From NCBI GenBank assembly GCA_030746455.1, contig JASLMQ010000874.1, forward strand, positions 1 to 9,039: 9,039 nucleotides of DNA, given 5' to 3'. This DNA is from Candidatus Latescibacterota bacterium (GTDB taxonomy: Bacteria > Latescibacterota > UBA2968 > GCA-2709665). Below the pieces are notes generated by a model, which was given only the letters and a program-made list of their open reading frames with translations, had not been told where the DNA came from and did not search any database. Shown piece by piece: positions 6,658-9,039 of the stretch. Numbering within the stretch: the stretch's first letter is position 1; every line of letters starts with the position of its first letter. A program made the position numbers and the translations under genes.

Positions 6658-6755
6658 GCGATGGGGCCAATACGGTGGACGGGCGGTGTCGATTCGGATG
6701 GACTAACTGTCTGTGGTGCGGCATATTGCAGAATTCTAGCCTGGTAGCCTCACAG

Positions 6756-6771
6756 TGGTACAGCCATTGCA
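6756..6771 (+). promoter_or_regulatory. Candidate sigma-54 (RpoN) -24/-12 promoter
   Basis: The sequence TGGTACAGCCATTGCA matches the sigma-54 consensus TGGCACG-N4-TTGCW. GG (6757-6758) and GC (6769-6770) have the required ten bases between them, and TTGC is intact. The differences are T for C in the -24 element and A for G at the next variable site. The predicted start is near 6782, giving a leader of about 90 bases to the regulator gene. The tandem palindromes upstream would suit an activator. No sigma-54 activator gene is in the window. Confidence 0.45.
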
Positions 6772-6857
6772 TATCTGTACCTCGATTGGGCCACAGATGG
6801 GATACAGTGTGACGACCGAGACCCAAAATGACCGAGCAGCTGACCCGCGGTAATGAC

Positions 6858-6863
6858 AAGGGG
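6858..6863 (+). promoter_or_regulatory. Ribosome binding site setting the regulator start
   Basis: AAGGGG lies eight bases before ATG 6872. It overlaps the in-frame GTG at 6863, which would be too close to use it, so the ATG is preferred. Confidence 0.65.
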
Positions 6864-6871
6864 TGCCGGAC

Positions 6872-8059
6872 ATGTCCAACGGAAAGATCCTGATCGTCGA
6901 CGACGACCCCGACATCCAGGAGGTGCTGAGGGATCGGCTCGAGTTCCTGTCCTATGATGTGATCACGGCGTCTGACGGGTTGGAGGGCATCGCGCGGATC
7001 GAGGCCGACAAGCCCGACCTGGTCCTGCTGGACATCCTGATGCCCCGGATGGACGGGTTCGGGGTGCTGGGCGAGATCGCTTCGCGCGAGCTGGACGTGA
7101 CGGTGATGATGATCACGGCTCACGGAACCGTGCAAACGGCGGTCCAGGCCATGCAGGAAGGGGCGTTCGATTTCCTGCAGAAGCCGTTCCAGCTCGAGGA
7201 CGTGGAGCGGAAGGTGCGGCGGGCGCTGGAGCAGTCGCAGCTGCGGCAGGAGAACCAGCGGCTGCAGCAGGAGCTTGCCGAGGCGAAGGATCAGCTGATC
7301 AACGATATGCAGCGGGATCTCCAGGAGGCGCACGACATGCAGATGGGCCTCCTGCCCAAGGCGCCGCCTGAGGTGGAGGGGATGGAGTTGTCGGGCATCT
7401 GCATTCCGTCGCGGCACGTGGGGGGTGACTTCTACGACTTCCTCGAGGAACTGAATGGGAACGGTTCCAGCCTTGGGATCGTGATCGCGGACGTGTCGGG
7501 CAAGGGGATGCAGGCGGCTACCGTGGCCATGCGCTTCAGCGAGATGCTGCGATACGAAGCGCAGGACCGGAGCGCGGCGGCCGAGATCCTGAAGGGGCTC
7601 GACCGTTCGCTCAAGACCCGGACGCCCGTTGAGATGTTCGTCACGTGCGGGATCGGCATCCTGGACGTGGAGAAGCGATCGCTCACGATCGCGAGCGCGG
7701 CGAACCCGGAGGTCTTCCACTATTCCGGGGCGAACGGCGAGGTTCGGCCGCTCCAGGTGACCGGCTATCCCCTCGGCATGCCCCTCGACCTCGAGAGCGT
7801 CGCCAGCATCCAGAGCACGACGGTGGACCTGCAGCAGGGAGACATCGTGGTCTTCACGTCCGACGGGGTGGAGGAGGCGCGAGATACCGCCGACGAGTTC
7901 TACGGGCAGGAGCGCCTGGCGGAGCTGATTCGCGACCGGGCGCGGAAGGGTGCGTCGGCGGACGCGATCCGGAACGACATCGTGGCCGATGTGGTGGACT
8001 TCATGGGCGGGCGGACGCAGGTGGATGATATTACGGTGGTGGTGTTGCGTGTGGAGTAG
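6872..8059 (+). CDS. Response regulator with SpoIIE/PP2C-type serine phosphatase output (RsbU-like)
   Basis: A 395-residue cytoplasmic signalling protein. Residues 1-115 are a receiver domain with the acidic pocket D10-D11-D12, phosphoacceptor D54 in L-L-D-I-L-M-P, T82 and K104-P. Residues about 112-160 form a glutamine- and glutamate-rich coiled-coil linker ending in G-L-L-P-K, the usual lead into this phosphatase type. Residues about 170-395 are a PP2C_SIG/SpoIIE domain with metal residues in G-G-D186-F-Y-D, A-D207-V-S-G-K-G, T-S-D331-G-V-E-E-A and V-D-D386-I-T, all intact. By family knowledge, phosphorylation by a histidine kinase would switch on dephosphorylation of an anti-anti-sigma factor in a partner-switching cascade. 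No kinase, anti-sigma or anti-anti-sigma gene is nearby, so it is an orphan here. It is transcribed away from the catabolic directon, from a region with a sigma-54-like promoter. Confidence 0.93.
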   Translation: MSNGKILIVDDDPDIQEVLRDRLEFLSYDVITASDGLEGIARIEADKPDLVLLDILMPRMDGFGVLGEIASRELDVTVMMITAHGTVQTAVQAMQEGAFDFLQKPFQLEDVERKVRRALEQSQLRQENQRLQQELAEAKDQLINDMQRDLQEAHDMQMGLLPKAPPEVEGMELSGICIPSRHVGGDFYDFLEELNGNGSSLGIVIADVSGKGMQAATVAMRFSEMLRYEAQDRSAAAEILKGLDRSLKTRTPVEMFVTCGIGILDVEKRSLTIASAANPEVFHYSGANGEVRPLQVTGYPLGMPLDLESVASIQSTTVDLQQGDIVVFTSDGVEEARDTADEFYGQERLAELIRDRARKGASADAIRNDIVADVVDFMGGRTQVDDITVVVLRVE

Positions 8060-8174
8060 AGCGTGGGGGCGGGACCCCTCCCCCAGCCCCCCCGGCTCAC
8101 GACCTGCCGGGGCAGGCTCCGCAGGAGGGAGAGGGGAGACCTGCTGGCAATGACCGTTCGGTTGCGCGGAGCAT

Positions 8175-8199
8175 CCCCCTTCCCTCGCAGGGAAGGGGG
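8175..8199. repeat. Perfect 11-bp hairpin repeat, CCCCCTTCCCT arms
   Basis: CCCCCTTCCCT (8175-8185) and AGGGAAGGGGG (8189-8199) pair perfectly around a CGC loop. The following GGGGGTTAGG-like tail is typical, as I recall, of a dispersed palindromic repeat seen in many environmental genomes. Without a T-run it is a poor intrinsic terminator, though it may slow RNA polymerase or protect the regulator mRNA end. Confidence 0.65.
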
Positions 8200-8270
8200 T
8201 CAGGGGGTTAGGTCGCGGCACCGTCCAGACGTCCCCAACTCAGCCGCTGCATCTGGAAGCTTCTGATTCT

Positions 8271-8295
8271 GCTGACCGCTGATAGCTGACAGCTG
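8271..8295 (+). repeat. Heptanucleotide repeat GCTGAYM, three and a half units
   Basis: The units GCTGACC, GCTGATA and GCTGACA, followed by GCTG, repeat with period seven. This is a second heptad family besides GACSACN at 105-172 and 5233-5261. It sits in the spacer before the receptor gene. Confidence 0.6.
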
Positions 8296-8359
8296 CTTGC
8301 CCGCCGAAGCGGCTGTCTCACCGCCGCGACGGTGGGAATGCTCCAATAGCGAGGCTTCA

Positions 8360-8932
8360 ATGCGAAACCTATCGATCGTCTCCTGGATACTGGCAACCGT
8401 CTTGCTGATCCATGCGCCCGCCTCCGCCGGCACCACGGGCAAGATCACCGGGACGGTGACGGATGCGGAAGGGAGGCCGCTGCCGGGGACGACTGTCGTC
8501 GTGGAAGACTCAGAACTGGGGGCCCACGCGGATAGTCAGGGCATCTACTTCATCCTGGGCGTTCCACCGGGACGCCGCACGGTCACGGCCTCGATGATTG
8601 GATATGAGGCCGTGCGGATCATCGAGGTCAGGGTGAAAGCAGATCAGACCACGAACGCCAATTTCGAGTTGAGGGAGCAGGCGATTGAGCTCGAAAGATT
8701 CGTGGTGCAGGCGGAGCGGTGGCGGGCGCCGGCGGTGGATCCCGATCGGACTTCTACCACATATATGGTGTTTCTAGAGGACTTGGAACAGAACCCGATC
8801 GTGAAGACGGCAGGGGAATTGGTCTCCCTTCAGCCCGGTGTGGATTTGTTCGGCACCTTCGCAGTGAGAGGTTCCGACATCAGTTTCGGGAACAACCCAC
8901 TAGTGTCTCGTCCCGGAAATAGATTTACATAA
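8360..8932 (+). pseudogene. TonB-dependent receptor-like protein, cut by an IS630-family insertion
   Basis: The N-terminal part of an outer-membrane receptor. Residues 1-23 form a signal peptide with a hydrophobic core and a likely cut after A-S-A. Residues about 26-105 form a carboxypeptidase-regulatory-like beta-sandwich (G-x-V-T-D-x-x-G-x-P-L-P-G and Y-F-I-L-G-V-P-P-G-x-x-T-V). Residues about 112-178 begin a TonB plug (F-V-V-Q-A-E-R, then L-Q-P-G-V-D and F-A-V-R-G-S-D). Such proteins import carbohydrates or siderophores with TonB. ATG 8360 is chosen over the upstream frame because GAGG lies five bases before it and the signal peptide starts there. Host coding ends at P180 or in codon 181 (8900-8902). 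The last nine codons, ending TAA 8930-8932, come from the inserted element. The rest of the plug and the whole barrel are absent from the window, so the product should be non-functional unless the element excises. Confidence 0.8.
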
Positions 8933-9039
8933 TCGTTCGATCTTCTGAAGGATCGACTCGGGTGTCGCGGTCCACTGGAAAGGGTTGGCGCTCGCGTTGT
9001 AGTGCTCGGTGAAGGTTTCGATCTTCTCGATGAGTTGTT
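8900..9039 (-). CDS. IS630-family transposase, C-terminal end (runs off window)
   Basis: The minus strand from 9037 encodes 45 residues that end the transposase. The stretch reads E-H-Y-N-A-S-A-N-P-F-Q-W-T, then I-L-Q-K-I-E-R-L-C-K-S-I-S-G-T-R-H and stop. This is the characteristic tail of IS630-family DDE transposases (F-x-x-x-Y-N-x-x-x-x-P-F-x-W-T and L-C-K-R-I-S-G-T-x-H). The DDE catalytic domain lies beyond base 9039. It would catalyse cut-and-paste movement into TA sites, as in the Tc1/mariner relatives. The final codons appear to be encoded by the element's own terminal repeat. The frame was too short at the window edge to stand out and was read by hand. Confidence 0.87.
   Translation of the reverse strand, partial: QLIEKIETFTEHYNASANPFQWTATPESILQKIERLCKSISGTRH
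8901..9039 (-). mobile_element. IS630-family insertion sequence, one end inside the window
   Basis: The element end is placed at the TA at 8901-8902, followed inward by GTGTCTCGTCCCGGAAAT as the probable start of the terminal inverted repeat. Support comes from the transposase tail, from IS630 target preference for TA, and from loss of the receptor reading frame exactly there. The other end and its TA copy lie outside the window, so the boundary is provisional. Confidence 0.7.

Larger units (their letters stand above)
6167..6871. other. Divergent 705-bp intergenic control region
   Basis: The region separates the minus-strand directon from the plus-strand regulator gene. No open frame here looks coding. 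It carries stacked GC hairpins near the isomerase gene (6228-6294), a weak candidate promoter for the minus strand (6366-6394) and a 42-bp palindrome (6467-6508). It also carries ACCTCAGT at 6525, 6586 and 6606, two tandem palindromes (6622-6657) and a sigma-54-like promoter (6756-6771). Its low coding character and density of symmetric sites mark it as the main regulatory block of the window. Confidence 0.7.
8060..8359. other. Repeat-rich spacer between the regulator and receptor genes
   Basis: No gene is seen. Just after the regulator stop, TGGGGG (8064-8069) and CCCCCA (8080-8085) can pair, a possible GC-rich terminator without a T-run. A second perfect hairpin follows at 8175-8199, and a heptad repeat at 8271-8295. 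The segment from about 8075 to 8215, with purine-rich and pyrimidine-rich blocks, looks like a mosaic of dispersed repeats. GAGG at 8351-8354 is the ribosome binding site of the receptor gene. Confidence 0.6.

Noticed and set aside
6714..6731. Second sigma-54-like site, TGGTGC...TTGC
   Set aside because: The GG to GC spacing is 11 rather than 10, which sigma-54 does not tolerate well.
6828..6893. Small 21-residue frame overlapping the regulator start, possible leader peptide
   Set aside because: No convincing ribosome binding site and no sequence character; overlap may be chance.
6650..8221. 523-codon open frame on the minus strand opposite the regulator
   Set aside because: It is opposite an unmistakable receiver-SpoIIE gene and its translation is low-complexity H/L/R/P-rich sequence typical of an antisense frame.
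8297..8359. Upstream extension of the receptor frame by 21 codons
   Set aside because: It would bury the signal peptide inside the protein, and the good ribosome binding site belongs to ATG 8360.

Overview
The window comes from a GC-rich, Gram-negative-type bacterial chromosome. Evidence for this is a TonB-dependent receptor gene, a bacterial prolyl-tRNA synthetase start, and a receiver-SpoIIE regulator with a sigma-54-like promoter. No phylum can be read securely. The mix of predicted sugar isomerase, amidohydrolase, CocE-type hydrolase and DUF5060/DUF4038 glycosidase, plus many palindromic and heptanucleotide intergenic repeats, resembles uncultured FCB- or Poribacteria-like lineages. That placement is inference.

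Left part (1-6166): six genes all run on the minus strand. In transcription order they are an IolE-like sugar isomerase/epimerase (6166-5261), an RNase Z-like metallo-beta-lactamase hydrolase (4985-4164), a DUF5060/DUF4038-type glycoside hydrolase (4163-2691), a CocE/NonD-type alpha/beta hydrolase (2575-1127), an amidohydrolase-2 family protein (920-171) and the first 23 codons of proS (69 to beyond base 1). Only the MBL and glycosidase genes are tightly coupled, with the stop codon directly followed by the start codon. The other gaps are 100-275 bp and each holds a repeat element, so this is a loose directon. A shared role in uptake and breakdown of glycosides or sugar esters is plausible but inferred; proS is a housekeeping gene that happens to lie downstream.

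Middle (6167-6871): a 705-bp divergent control region with no convincing gene. It holds GC-rich hairpins with mutually exclusive pairings ahead of the isomerase gene and a 42-bp near-perfect palindrome. It also holds three copies of ACCTCAGT, two palindromes exactly 20 bp apart, and a good match to a sigma-54 promoter pointing at the right-hand gene.

Right part (6872-9039, plus strand): a receiver + coiled coil + SpoIIE/PP2C phosphatase regulator (6872-8059), a repeat-rich spacer of 300 bp, and the N-terminal part of a TonB-dependent receptor-like gene (from 8360). The receptor gene is cut by an IS630-family insertion sequence whose transposase C-terminus is read on the minus strand from 9039 to 8900. 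The TA at 8901-8902 looks like the target dinucleotide.

I saw no tRNA, rRNA or CRISPR array. The most interesting signals are the candidate sigma-54 control region, the heptanucleotide repeats that begin inside stop codons of two unrelated genes, and the IS insertion whose transposase stop codon is completed by host DNA.
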